A stretch of 64,000 nucleotides of DNA, taken from the NCBI GenBank assembly GCA_000818945.1, contig KN805418.1, positions 136,184 to 200,183 of the forward strand, written 5' to 3'. Each line of letters opens with the position of its first letter. Positions within the stretch are counted from its first letter, which is position 1. This document shows, piece by piece, positions 9,636 to 19,397 of this stretch. The position numbers and the translations under genes were made by a program. This DNA comes from Schizochytrium sp. CCTCC M209059 (Eukaryota; Sar; Bigyra; Thraustochytrida; Thraustochytriidae). The notes under the pieces were generated by a model, which was not told the DNA's origin, did not search any database, and saw only the letters and a program-made list of their open reading frames with translations.

Positions 9636-10679
9636 CTACAAGTCACTGTCGCGCTCCGCGGCTTCGTCGAGCTGCGTCACAAGATTTCTTAGCTTGTGTT
9701 CCTCGGAAGACTCGCCAAAAGGAATGTCACAACGACCGCCATACATTTTGGGGATATTGTCGAGCGGGATGAACTCCTCCAAGGCCTTGAGCGATGCAGC
9801 TTTGCTATGGATGACCTTGACCTTTTTCAAAGTAGACGGATCGATGAGTGAGGAAATGGCGCGCCAAAGGACGGTAAAGTAGATTGGAGCGTTGATAATG
9901 TAGACACGAAAGGCGCGCTCTGGGTAGTGGGCGCCCATAATTGAATTTGCAGTGCGAATGAATCGCATGGCCTCGCCCGGAAGCTTGCGAAGCGTGAGCC
10001 CCGAACAGTCGATGACGGTAATGGTCTGGCTTTCTTCGTCAGGAAGTAAAAATGTGTAAAGGAACTCGGCCTCAAAGGTGTAAAAGTCAACGAGGTCATC
10101 AAAGCCGACGCCGCTCGCGTGCAGTCCTTTGAGATTAATGCGGCCAACCTGCTCGTAGTAGACTTGGCATCCGTTGGCGCTGCGTAGATGCATGTGGTGT
10201 GGGTAATGCGTCTTGATCCTCTCGAAGAAGGGTTGTGGGGTTGTCAAGAGATCATTGATGTTGTTTTCGGCGCGCCACCGCAGCGTGTCCTCCCAGCGTT
10301 TCTGGGCCAACGTGGAATCTGACTTTGCGCATCGTAGAAAACGCGGTGACACGGGTGGGAAAATCCCTGTGCGAACGTAGGAATCCGTGGCCTCTCGCAT
10401 GAGCGTCCACGGCGGGTTGCGGGCGTCGATTTCAGAAGAGTTCGAGCTTACTTCAGCTCTTGCATCTTTTCTGATCCGAGCCGACTCCGCGTCCTCCTCG
10501 CTCTCCCCGTCCTCTTCCTTGCGGCCGCTGCCGCCGCCACCGCCGAGGGTAGTCTTGCAACCCCACACGCCGGGGCGCGCGGCATCGTCTTCGTCGTCCG
10601 TCCCTTGTTTTCTGTCGCCGCCGCTCGCGACCTCCCGGTCCACGTTCACCACCGCCGCGACGGCGGCCTCCGTCGACAT
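9636..10679 (-). CDS. SEC14/CRAL-TRIO lipid-binding protein
   Basis: 347 residues. The first 100 residues are acidic, Gly/Ser-rich and probably disordered. From about 150 the sequence follows a CRAL-TRIO domain: HLRSANGCQVYYEQVGRIN, then FLYTFLLPDEESQTITVIDCSGL, FIRTANSIMGAHYPERAFRVYIINAP, FTVLWRAISSLIDPSTLKKV and the closing IPKMYGGRCDIPFG. The ERAFRVYIINAP...FTVLW pattern is typical of SEC14 phosphatidylinositol/lipid transfer domains. The protein is soluble and likely exchanges lipids between Golgi, endosomal or plasma membranes. A (CTG)17 tract lies immediately upstream of the ATG and is read as CAG in the transcript leader. In this frame it would give serines without an earlier ATG. Confidence 0.85.
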   Translation of the reverse strand: MSTEAAVAAVVNVDREVASGGDRKQGTDDEDDAARPGVWGCKTTLGGGGGSGRKEEDGESEEDAESARIRKDARAEVSSNSSEIDARNPPWTLMREATDSYVRTGIFPPVSPRFLRCAKSDSTLAQKRWEDTLRWRAENNINDLLTTPQPFFERIKTHYPHHMHLRSANGCQVYYEQVGRINLKGLHASGVGFDDLVDFYTFEAEFLYTFLLPDEESQTITVIDCSGLTLRKLPGEAMRFIRTANSIMGAHYPERAFRVYIINAPIYFTVLWRAISSLIDPSTLKKVKVIHSKAASLKALEEFIPLDNIPKMYGGRCDIPFGESSEEHKLRNLVTQLDEAAERDSDL

Positions 10680-10681
10680 GA

Positions 10682-10683
<2 letters not shown>

Positions 10684-10734
<51 letters not shown>
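10684..10734. repeat. (CTG)17 / (CAG)17 triplet repeat
   Basis: Seventeen perfect CTG copies on the + strand, 5 bp upstream of the SEC14 start codon. It therefore lies in the probable 5' UTR (CAG sense), not in coding sequence. Confidence 0.9.
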
Positions 10735-10738
<4 letters not shown>

Positions 10739-11365
10739 CGCTGGCGCCGCGTCTTCCCCGCCTCGCCTGGGGCTCGTTTGTTGAGATCTGCTGCGGCAGA
10801 TGTGAGTGAGTGAGTTAGTGACCCGTTGGGTCCGCCCGACTCGGAGTCCCCGGTGCACACCCTATCCCCGGTCTATCTCATCTTCGCACACACCCGTCCC
10901 CGGTCTAACCTTGCGCGTGCCCCGCCACATTATCGTGCACGCTACCTCGTCGGCGGCGCGCGTCCCGCCTTAACTTTGACCAGGGTTAGGGTACCAAAGG
11001 CCGACGTGACAAGGGCTGCGTCCAGGCTAAGGCGGGCGGGCGCGGAGGCGGCGGCGCGCGAGGCGGGCGATAGGGGCGCGATTAAGGGGCGCAAGCAGTG
11101 GCGGAGGCGCGGGGCTCCGGGAGGCGAGCGGTGGGCGCAAGTGGGCTATGGGGGGCGGCAAGTGGGTTATGAGCGGCGGCAAGTGCGGCTCCGGAGGGGA
11201 ACGGAGAGGGGAGAAAGCAGGGACAGGAAGGAGAGGAAAGGAAAGGAAAGGAGAGGAAAGGAGGAGAGGAGAGGAGGGGAAAAGAAGAAGGGGAGAGAGG
11301 CGGCGGAGCAGACCCGACCGAGGCAGGCTCAGGAGAGACCGAAGCACCACCGCGCCCCCAGCACC
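10735..11365. promoter_or_regulatory. Divergent promoter region, SEC14 gene / ubiquitin-S30 gene
   Basis: GC-rich intergenic region. A telobox-like CCAGGGTTAGGG lies at 10980-10991. A box array (11089-11185) and a G/A-rich (GGAAA)n leader at about 11217-11300 precede the ubiquitin ATG. The array and telobox recur upstream of the ribosomal protein L9 gene near 40.3 kb. Confidence 0.6.
11089..11185 (+). promoter_or_regulatory. GCAAGTG box array of the ubiquitin-S30 promoter
   Basis: GCAAGTG cores begin at 11137, 11158 and 11179, exactly 21 bp apart. A degenerate GCAAGCAGTG lies at 11091. The 16-mer GCGCAAGTGGGCTATG (11135-11150) is identical, in the same orientation, to one upstream of the L9 gene. 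It ends 215 bp before the ATG here, against 211 bp there. Function is inferred from this sharing. Confidence 0.65.
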
Positions 11366-12394
11366 ATGCAGGTACGTGCGCGCGAGCGGGGAGGGAGCGA
11401 GGAGGAGAGGCGCGGCGCGCGACCGCGGCGGCAGGTTTGCCCTCGCCGCGTGCGGCGTGGCGAAGGAGCGGCGCGCGGAGGGCTCGGGATGGCGAGCTGG
11501 CGATGATGTGAATGGCGGCGACGCGCGAAACACCGCCTGCTGGCCACCCACCCACCCTTCGAGCGAGCGGGCGAGCGGCTGGCGACGCTGCAAGGCGCAG
11601 GCAGATGCGCGCGCAGGAGAGCACGATCACGAGTACGAGTTGCTTGCGCTCGTTCGCAATGTTGAGCTTATCAGACATCCTGCGTGCCTCTCTGCGTACG
11701 AGGAGCGACGCCGGGCTTTGGAGGGAACGTGCGGCGAACAATCAACAACCGAGCAAGAGAAACTCGAGCGGATATCGCGCGCGCGCGAGATAGAGAGAGA
11801 GAGAGAGAGTGAGGGAGAGAATGGATGACAACGAAGAGGCCAGCGAGAGAGAGAGAAGAGGAAAAAGAAGTAATAGGACGAAACGACTAACGGGCTGGAC
11901 GTATTGGCTAATCTCGTGTTGACTCTGCACGCACACAGATCTTCGTCAAGACCCTTACGGGCAAGACCATCACCCTCGATGTCGAGCCCTCGGACACCAT
12001 CGAGAACGTGAAGCAGAAGATCCAGGACAAGGAGGGTATCCCCCCCGATCAGCAGCGTCTCATCTTCGCCGGCAAGCAGCTCGAGGACGGCCGCACGCTC
12101 AGCGACTACAACATCCAGAAGGAGTCTACCCTCCACCTCGTGCTCCGCCTTCGCGGTGGTGGCAAGGTCCACGGTTCGCTGGCTCGTGCCGGCAAGGTCA
12201 AGGGCCAAACCCCCAAGGTTGAGAAGCAGGGTGACAAGAAGAAGGACCCCCGCGGCCGCGCCAAGAAGCGGCTTCAGTACAACCGCCGCTTCGTCAACGT
12301 CGTGCGCGCCCCGGGTGGCAAGACCCTTGGCCCCAACAACAACGCCGAGCGTATTCGCCGCGAGCAGGCTGCCGCCGAGGCCGCTGCGGCATAA
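11366..12394 (+). CDS. Ubiquitin-40S ribosomal protein S30 (eS30) fusion
   Basis: Exons 11366-11371 (ATG CAG) and 11939-12394, giving 153 residues. Residues 1-76 are genuine ubiquitin (MQIFVKTLTGKT... LRLRGG), with conservative changes such as Asp for Glu16 and Gln for Ala28. One extra Gly then leads into KVHGSLARAGKVKGQTPKV, the S30 body with RAKKRLQYNRRFVNVV. A deubiquitinase cut after Gly76 would release S30 into the small ribosomal subunit. A short acidic/Ala tail (AERIRREQAAAEAAAA) extends S30 beyond the animal form. Animals carry the degenerate ubiquitin-like FUBI in this place. The split after the second codon, with a 567-bp intron, fits a highly expressed gene with leader introns. The upstream box array supports co-regulation with L9. 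Confidence 0.95.
11372..11938 (+). other. Intron of ubiquitin-S30 gene
   Basis: Donor CAG/GTACGT, acceptor CACACAG, phase 0. Branch-point candidate GACTAAC at 11885-11891, 48 nt before the acceptor. It contains a (GA)n run at about 11788-11819. Removing it gives the canonical MQIFVKT start of ubiquitin. Confidence 0.93.
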
Positions 12395-12719
12395 ATATAC
12401 TTGACTTTGTGCACTCTCACTCTTTTTTCTCTTCCCTTTACCCTCCTTGTCTATTTTTTTCAGTTTTTCTTGAGAGGATATGTTCTTGCAATCCTTGTCA
12501 CCACTTGTCGATGATATTAGTAAGATGGAGCATAGGTTAAGGTTCGTAGCTGACATCGGCGCCAGAACCAAGTCTGGGGAAAAAGCTGCTCTCGAGCAAA
12601 TTAAAAAAAAAAGGTGAAAAGAAGGCTCTCCCTACAAAAGAAGACACAAGAATTGCAGAATTTTCAATGAGTGCATGTGGTTTTTGTTTTGTTTAGTTTT
12701 CGGTAGAGTGGATGTTGCT
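12395..12719. other. Convergent intergenic region
   Basis: 3' UTRs of ubiquitin-S30 (+) and Rpn9 (-). T-rich then A-rich runs; no gene. Confidence 0.5.
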
Positions 12720-13895
12720 TTATTGGAACAGTTCAGGCGTCTCTCCCTCGATGAAACCGAGAGTCTTGTCGACGTTTTCGGACCACTGCACAAGCTTATC
12801 CCGCAGCGTCTCGAGCTGCATCGGATCCAGGACGCGCGGCTTGAGCCAGGAAATCTGCACAGTCTGGTCGATCTGATCAATGGAACCCTTAATGAGACCC
12901 TTGGACATGGCCTTCATGAGAAGCCACTCGACCTGGTCATCCTCGAGACGCGTAGCGTAGGCGATCTCTTTGAGAGGAATGAGACGGTCCTCGGGTGGTC
13001 GCACAAAAATCGTTTGCATGAGGCACAAGAGCGCAATCTTTTGCCGCAGCAACTCAAGATTTTCGGTCAAAACGGGCTGCGCCGTCACGGCGCTCTTGTT
13101 GTTGCTCATGATCTCGGAGAACTGCTCAATGTCACCGGCGGAAAACGCCTCGAGCAACTGGTGCAGCCATACCGAATCCGAATCGTCGAGGACGCGCAGC
13201 ACCGGCTGGGCCAGAACCTCACCAAAGTTAAAGACCGTCTCGCCCACCAGAGCGGCCAGACTCATGTCCATGGCGAGACGCTGCTGCACGTCCGGCTCGA
13301 GGGTCTCCTGCGGCGTGTATGCAAGAAACTGGATGCAGCTCTTGTAAAAGTCGTCGGCGGGGCCCGCTACCTTGTAATACTCGCAAGAGACACGGTAAAA
13401 GCTGGAGTTCACAACGGTCTCGGCGCCGGTTCCGGCCAGCTCCTGCAGAACGGGCTGGGCGTCATCCAAAATCTTGCGCGCATCCTTGAGCGCATCAACA
13501 TCGCCTACCTGCACAAGGAGCTCGGCAATCGACATGCGCGCGACCAGATACGCGTCCTCACCTAGACGAGCGCGCTTCTCGCACAGGAACTCCATGAAGC
13601 CAACGGCATCGTCCACTTCGCTTTGCGTTGGCGGCTCCGTGGGGCAGTACTGACGTGCAATGACCGAGGCGATCTGAATGAACTTGAGCTGGTTTAGCTT
13701 GCCCTCGAATTTAGAAATAAAGTGCTCGTAAAGGTCAATGAGATTGCGCCCACGGTTGAATTCCTTGAGCGCGACGAGACGGCTCAGCTCCTCGGTTAGC
13801 TGGTGCCACAGCTTGGACGAGTAAAGATCACCGAGATGCTGGTAGTGCTCGCCGATGTCTGCATACTTGCTCGTCTGCTGGTCGAGAAAGTCCAT
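12720..13895 (-). CDS. PSMD13: 26S proteasome non-ATPase subunit Rpn9/PSMD13
   Basis: 391 residues, the usual length for Rpn9. The N-terminal helical solenoid starts MDFLDQQTSKYADIGEHYQHLGDLYSSKLWHQLT, matching Rpn9/PSMD13 leaders. The C-terminal PCI domain includes LLRQKIALLCLMQTIFVRPPEDRLIPLKEIAYATRLEDDQVEWLLMKAMSKGLIKGSIDQIDQTVQISWLKPRVL, a very typical Rpn9 winged-helix stretch. It is a structural subunit of the proteasome lid near Rpn11 and Rpn10. The ATG at 13895 is the only in-frame Met before a poly-C tract and assembly gap. Any promoter therefore lies in or beyond the gap. Confidence 0.93.
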   Translation of the reverse strand: MDFLDQQTSKYADIGEHYQHLGDLYSSKLWHQLTEELSRLVALKEFNRGRNLIDLYEHFISKFEGKLNQLKFIQIASVIARQYCPTEPPTQSEVDDAVGFMEFLCEKRARLGEDAYLVARMSIAELLVQVGDVDALKDARKILDDAQPVLQELAGTGAETVVNSSFYRVSCEYYKVAGPADDFYKSCIQFLAYTPQETLEPDVQQRLAMDMSLAALVGETVFNFGEVLAQPVLRVLDDSDSVWLHQLLEAFSAGDIEQFSEIMSNNKSAVTAQPVLTENLELLRQKIALLCLMQTIFVRPPEDRLIPLKEIAYATRLEDDQVEWLLMKAMSKGLIKGSIDQIDQTVQISWLKPRVLDPMQLETLRDKLVQWSENVDKTLGFIEGETPELFQ

Positions 13896-13952
13896 CTTTG
13901 CTGGCCTAGCGTGCACGCTTTATGTACGCAAGCGCGCGCGTCGAGATGCTCT

Positions 13953-14121
13953 CCCCCCCCCCCCCCCCNNNNNNNNNNNNNNNNNNNNNNNNNNNNNNNN
14001 NNNNNNNNNNNNNNNNNNNNNNNNNNNNNNNNNNNNNNNNNNNNNNNNNNNNNNNNNNNNNNNNNNNNNNNNNNNNNNNNNNNNNNNNNNNNNNNNNNNN
14101 NNNNNNNNNCCCCCCCCCCCC
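13953..14121. other. Assembly gap (141 N) bracketed by poly-C
   Basis: N at 13969-14109, with C runs on both sides (13953-13968 and 14110-14121). The true length is unknown. The apparent ORFs through it are artefacts. Confidence 0.98.
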
Positions 14122-14559
14122 GAGTCGAGTCTCGGCCGTTGGCCCTTGCGGCTCTTCTGGCTGCGCAACAGCACAGAGCCGCGTGAAGGCGGGAGCAGAG
14201 AACTGCGTCCTCGGCTTGCTACGCGACCTGTCCACACGCGTTTTGCTCCGTCGAGCAGCGTCCACGAAACGCGTGCGAGCGGCACAGATCGTAGTCTGGC
14301 GCCAAGGCAGAGAAGCTTCGCTTTGATGGATTCGCCTCTTTTGTCCTCTTTTGGCAAGGATAAGGGGGTTAAAATCGGAAGGCGAGATCAAACATGTGAA
14401 TGATGCTGGCGGCCCGAGGGGCGTACCAGAGCAGAGCAGAGCAGAGCAGAGCAGAGCAGAACAGAGTAGAGCAGAGCAGAGCAAAGACAAAACAAGATTA
14501 GCGACTCTGTAGTCAAGGAAAATTGAAGGAATGACCATAGTAATAAAATACTTTTGGCT
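14122..14559. other. Intergenic region with pentanucleotide repeat
   Basis: Between the gap and the 3' end of the amino-acid transporter. An imperfect (GAGCA)n tract of about 11 copies lies at 14428-14483. No gene was seen. The same pentamer recurs at 50854-50876. Confidence 0.6.
14428..14483. repeat. (GAGCA)n pentanucleotide repeat
   Basis: About eleven units with a few substitutions in the middle (GAACA, GAGTA). The same pentamer is found at 50854-50876. Confidence 0.85.
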
Positions 14560-16176
14560 TCAGCCCTGCAAACTGATCAGAACGGACCAGCCGCCGCTCA
14601 CAGGGAAAAAGACGAGCACAGCAAGGCAAAGAGCGATCTCGAGGCGAGAAAGCGCAAAATTCGGCGTCTTGGAGGCGGGTGAACACTCTACATCGGCGTC
14701 CATGAGAGGTGTTGCGAGGGAGTCATGCGCGCCTGTCGCTGATACGGAAGCCGGATCCACAGCGCGAGACTTGGGCCAAAGTGTTACGAGCGCAATGCAT
14801 ACCGGGAAGACGTAGCAAAATCCTACAACGGCACCACCGCCCGTGACGGTAAAGACAGTCTTGATGCTGGGTACGAGGAGCGCCACAACGAATTGCAGCG
14901 CCATGAGGGTCGCCGTGACGATGCAGCGCGCCGAACTACTGTGCGAAAGCCTAAACATGGTCAATATCGTTCCTCGCAGCGGATGCTCGAGCAGCGGAAG
15001 GCAGAGGAAACAGCAGATGGCAATGGCAGCGCGTGCCGTGTTGATGCCATCATCAGAGGCATCAAAGTTGTTGAGAATATTACCTTCCACATCGGACCCA
15101 AAAAGCGCAAAGCCGGCAATGCCGAGCATCGAGTAAAGTACAAAGCATGTCATAATGGAGCCAGCAATGATGCGACGCATGGTGGCGATATTGCGATGCG
15201 GCTCGGGGAGCGATTTGAAGAGAGGAATGGCATTGAAGTGGAAAACAAAGGAAAAGTTGAAGATGCTGAGGGCAAGGATGAGTCCATGCCATGGCGAAAA
15301 CTCGGGGCAGGCCGGGTGCCATGCATCTGGCTGCCGGCCTTGACCGCGGACCAGCGCGAGGATGCCTCGTCCGCTGACAATAAGAATCATGTATATTGAA
15401 AAGCAGAATCCAAGCGTACTGCTATAGCGCAAGCTGCTCAGCTTTCGACGCAGACTGAGGGGTAGCGAAACGAGCGCCACGAGAACGCCCGTGACCAAAT
15501 AGGTGCTAGCATACCACGGAGGGGCAACGCCACTGTCTGGATCGCGACCGGAGATGCGGGCCTCAAGGTCAGGCCAGATTTCCTTGCCGATGGCAATGTA
15601 CGCGCAGCAGCCGCCAAAGAGTCCTAGCGCGTTGACAATGTTGACGATCCAGCGTACGGCGCTGCCGCTCTGCCGCAGCCAGGATTGTGAAGTGACCTTG
15701 CACGCCTGCAAGGCCATGGCCTCGTACGAGTCGCAGGAGGACGACTGTGCGGCCAAGTAACTGCGCACAAAGAGGTCGCCCGTGAAGTACATGCTCAAAG
15801 AGACGAGGAGCAAGGCCAGAAGGCCGGGTACGATGCCGAGGCATTGGAACGCCGATGGCAGAGAGAGGAGACCCGTCCCCACGACGGACATGACAAGTGT
15901 AAAACCTACAAACCAAGGTCCCATGTAGCGTGCGCCGGGATCAGACAACGCGCTACCGAGCCTCGCACGGTGCGAGGCGCCCTGCAAGGCACCGTCCCCG
16001 GGCGCCGGGGTCTCATCAAGTGCCATGAGCGCGCCGGCGACCGCCCCTGTTGCGTCATGGTGCTGTTCGTCGAGACGCCGCCAACCGGCCTCGGAGGACG
16101 CCGAGGCGTCTCCGCCGTCCTCCCGCGTCCCCGCAGGCCAAGCCCGCTCGGCCGCCGCGCCTCGCGACGTCGGCAT
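14560..16176 (-). CDS. Amino acid/auxin permease (AAAP, SLC38-like) transporter
   Basis: 538 residues. A hydrophilic N-terminus of about 90 residues precedes about 11 membrane segments. The first carries the AAAP signature GTGLLSLPSAF (near residue 115), and later ones include FNFSFVFHFNAIPLFKSLPEP, typical of vacuolar/lysosomal and SLC38 amino-acid transporters. A large charged loop is absent, and the protein ends in a membrane segment (AVLVFFPVSGGWSVLISL). It likely moves neutral or cationic amino acids coupled to H+ or Na+. Substrate and membrane cannot be read from sequence. The start is the first in-frame ATG. Confidence 0.85.
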   Translation of the reverse strand: MPTSRGAAAERAWPAGTREDGGDASASSEAGWRRLDEQHHDATGAVAGALMALDETPAPGDGALQGASHRARLGSALSDPGARYMGPWFVGFTLVMSVVGTGLLSLPSAFQCLGIVPGLLALLLVSLSMYFTGDLFVRSYLAAQSSSCDSYEAMALQACKVTSQSWLRQSGSAVRWIVNIVNALGLFGGCCAYIAIGKEIWPDLEARISGRDPDSGVAPPWYASTYLVTGVLVALVSLPLSLRRKLSSLRYSSTLGFCFSIYMILIVSGRGILALVRGQGRQPDAWHPACPEFSPWHGLILALSIFNFSFVFHFNAIPLFKSLPEPHRNIATMRRIIAGSIMTCFVLYSMLGIAGFALFGSDVEGNILNNFDASDDGINTARAAIAICCFLCLPLLEHPLRGTILTMFRLSHSSSARCIVTATLMALQFVVALLVPSIKTVFTVTGGGAVVGFCYVFPVCIALVTLWPKSRAVDPASVSATGAHDSLATPLMDADVECSPASKTPNFALSRLEIALCLAVLVFFPVSGGWSVLISLQG

Positions 16177-16760
16177 CTGTGTTCGTCTTTCTCCGCGTTG
16201 TCGGCTTGGATGATGTCCGCGCTTCGAATTGCTTCGGCGATGAGGCCGAGAGAGAGAGAGACAAAGAGAGAGACGAATAGGGTAATAAATTGTACTTTGC
16301 GGATTCGATCTGCAACACCTACTTGTGTTGCAGTATTGGCGGTCGCTTGGGTGAGTGTTTCCCAGAAATACAGCAGGCTGGTACTACGATACACTTGTTT
16401 TGCGAGCGCAGGAACGGAAAAATGTTTGCTTTTTACAATCCAAAATAGAGAAATGGTTGCTTTCCATGATTGATTTGCCAGCAGGAGCAGAGAAATGCTT
16501 TGCTTCTACAGCTGTTTTGCAAGCAAGAAAGCAAGCAAGCAAGAACAGAGAGATACTTACTTTCTGTCTACCCCTTTTTCTGCTTGGCGTGTACGGCTTG
16601 AGTTGTTCGAATCGTCTACTCTGGCCTCGCCAACCTTGTGGTGCGAGATCAAGGAGACTGCAACACAAGGTGACCGTCATCTTTTCTCAAATTAACAGGA
16701 AAGAAAAGGGGATGCGAAAATGTTTTACGTGTACATGATGTGAGAAAGACGACGTGGCAC
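16177..16760. other. Intergenic region
   Basis: 580 bp between two minus-strand genes. It contains (GA)n at about 16249-16275, a short AAGC cluster at about 16526-16545, and repeated AGAGAAATG...TTGCTTT words around 16447-16505. No gene. Confidence 0.5.
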
Positions 16761-18782
16761 TTAAACCTGGGAAAGAGTGTGTTCTTCCTTCGATCCAGTT
16801 TTGGCCTCTTGCGCTTCTTCCTCCGACTGATGAGGCTCGATGGACGGGTCATTGTCATCGATCTTTTCTTGCGACGATGCCGAAGAGTGCGTAGAGTCGT
16901 CGTTGCCGAGAGCCTTGGCGGACTGAGACACGGATCCCTTGCGAGGGTTCTCCGAGGGCATGTGCATGAGATCGTGCGCCCCCTTTTCGGCCAGCTCTTC
17001 CTCTTCCTCGGAAGTTGCGAGCGTAGGCCCGACAGCACCAAGACGCTGGAGAGCGTAAAAGCCGAGACAGACAACGGCGACCATGAGGTAGGCCGTCATG
17101 AAGCGCCACTTTGTTGTTCCCTCGGCGCCGCACATGTCGACGAGGCAGGCGAGGCTGCGGTCCGTGCAGACGCCGTCGACCGGGTCAATCTGACAATAGC
17201 CACCCTGGTCCGAGGATCCTTGCGGCGCAGTCCAGTCCTGAACCTCGGCCCCAACCTGGTGAATAATGCCAAAGGCCGACAGGAAGGCAGCAATGATGCA
17301 CCAAATGAAGGCTGTGAGGTAGTTACGGTCAATAATGAAGATCGCCAAGCTGGTGGAAATGAGCGCGTTGAGCAGCGTGCCCTTGGCCATGCCCACGTAG
17401 CCAAAGAATTGCGTTGTGGTGCCGTAGGCGAATCCGTTTTGTGTGGTCCAGTCAGAAATGGAAAAGAAGAGACCGAAAAAGATGGCGGGGACTTGGCGCG
17501 GCGCCGCCGAGGACACGGCCTCGGCACAGATCATCATGCCGACAAAGAAGATGATGGGCGCGACGGCCTGGAGAGGCACGATGGCGTCAATGAGGGCAAA
17601 GAGGCCCGAAACCGAGAGAATGAGCAGAACAAAGCCCGTAAAGGAGCTATAAAAGGACCCCGCGCCCATGAGTTTGTAGGCCGGATGGCCAATGTAGACA
17701 GATGTGGAGAAGGGGCATCCAAAGAAGGAGGCAATGATGGTACCGATACCGTCGGAGATCATGGTGACTTCAACATTGTACGAGTCGCCGGCGAGCTTGG
17801 CACTGTAGACGTTCATGAGCGTGCCTGCAGCGGCGGCGATTGCTACGGGGAAGACGGTGCCAATGTAGTCCTTGACGCTAGTCCAGTCGCCGAGGGCGCG
17901 GAAACCGGTTTCCATGCCGTACCACTCGACACTGTCGACGGCGGTCTTGACGTCATCGGGGGTGAGGACGCTGTCGGCCCAGCCAATGATGACGCCCGCG
18001 CCGACGACAATGACGGCTTTGGGCACGTAGGGGACATCGACGTCGCCAAAGTAGAGAAAGAAGATGAGAAAAAGGGGAAGAAAGCCTGTAATGGGTTCGG
18101 CGTAGGTATTTGCGAGCTGCGTGAGCCCCAGGTACGCAATGGCGATGCCAGAGAGCGAGGTGAGGAGCGCAGGGGGTGGCGTCACTTTGAGGAGCCAGCG
18201 CGCAAAGGCAGAGAGGGCCATTGAAATGAGTCCAACGACAAAGTTGGTGACGATGCCTGCGCGCCAGCCATGATCGGCAGCATTTTCCCAGCATGCAGCA
18301 AACTGAGTGAGCTCCTCGCTGGTCCCCGTGGTGACGAGAGCTGAACACCCCGAGCTGTACTGTATGACGGTGCCGGAGATGACGCTAAAGAGAACCGCAA
18401 AGGAGCCCGGGGTATTGATGCCGTAGGGCATGGCCGTGGCCTGTTCGCCGCGCAAGGTGCTGACGCGAATGCACTGGAGAGCGTAAAAGAGGCCTCCGCA
18501 AAAGCACGAGAACCCAAATCCGGGAATGGTGCGCTTGTAGATGATATCCCGGACGGTGTCAAAGAAGGGCTCCAGTTCGGGGGCGCTCGCGTACGTCATG
18601 AGCGTGGAGTCGTAGAAACCGGTGAGGACGAGTTCCAAGGATCCGATCAGGCCGAGCATGGTGCCAACATTGTCGAAGAAAAGCTGCGAGAACCCGTTCC
18701 AGTCCCCGGCCTTGACCTTGGTGTATGGCAGCATGTCACGCCATGGCGGGATCACCACGGTGTTGCCCACCTTGAAGGCCAT
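16761..18782 (-). CDS. NCS2/AzgA-like xanthine-uracil permease family transporter, copy A
   Basis: 673 residues starting MAFKVGNTVVIPPWRDMLPY. About 12 hydrophobic segments; family-like blocks include FDNVGTMLG, QATAMPYGINTPGSF, ALLTSLSGIAIAYLGL, CPFSTSVYIGHPAYKLMGA, and SISDWTTQNGFAYGTTTQFFGY. The MPYGINTPGSF and IGHPAYKxMGA blocks resemble AzgA-like nucleobase permeases, so a purine or pyrimidine base is the likely cargo. The last 110 residues are a charged cytosolic tail. The frame stays open for 347 more codons upstream through a (CTTG)n tract but holds no ATG, so the gene starts here. Copy B, 3.5 kb upstream on the same strand, is a close paralogue. Confidence 0.8.
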   Translation of the reverse strand: MAFKVGNTVVIPPWRDMLPYTKVKAGDWNGFSQLFFDNVGTMLGLIGSLELVLTGFYDSTLMTYASAPELEPFFDTVRDIIYKRTIPGFGFSCFCGGLFYALQCIRVSTLRGEQATAMPYGINTPGSFAVLFSVISGTVIQYSSGCSALVTTGTSEELTQFAACWENAADHGWRAGIVTNFVVGLISMALSAFARWLLKVTPPPALLTSLSGIAIAYLGLTQLANTYAEPITGFLPLFLIFFLYFGDVDVPYVPKAVIVVGAGVIIGWADSVLTPDDVKTAVDSVEWYGMETGFRALGDWTSVKDYIGTVFPVAIAAAAGTLMNVYSAKLAGDSYNVEVTMISDGIGTIIASFFGCPFSTSVYIGHPAYKLMGAGSFYSSFTGFVLLILSVSGLFALIDAIVPLQAVAPIIFFVGMMICAEAVSSAAPRQVPAIFFGLFFSISDWTTQNGFAYGTTTQFFGYVGMAKGTLLNALISTSLAIFIIDRNYLTAFIWCIIAAFLSAFGIIHQVGAEVQDWTAPQGSSDQGGYCQIDPVDGVCTDRSLACLVDMCGAEGTTKWRFMTAYLMVAVVCLGFYALQRLGAVGPTLATSEEEEELAEKGAHDLMHMPSENPRKGSVSQSAKALGNDDSTHSSASSQEKIDDNDPSIEPHQSEEEAQEAKTGSKEEHTLSQV

Positions 18783-18839
18783 TTTCTTGTTCTTCTTCCT
18801 CTCTCTGTAGGCTCGCCTCCTTGGCTTGCTCCTTGGCTC

Positions 18840-19397
<558 letters not shown>

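Noticed and set aside
10453..10860. Minus-strand polyQ ORF across the CTG repeat
   Set aside because: It overlaps the SEC14 gene in another frame. The repeat lies in that gene's leader.
10980..10991. Interstitial telomere or chromosome end
   Set aside because: Only one and a half TTAGGG units are present, flanked by genes. It is better explained as a promoter element.
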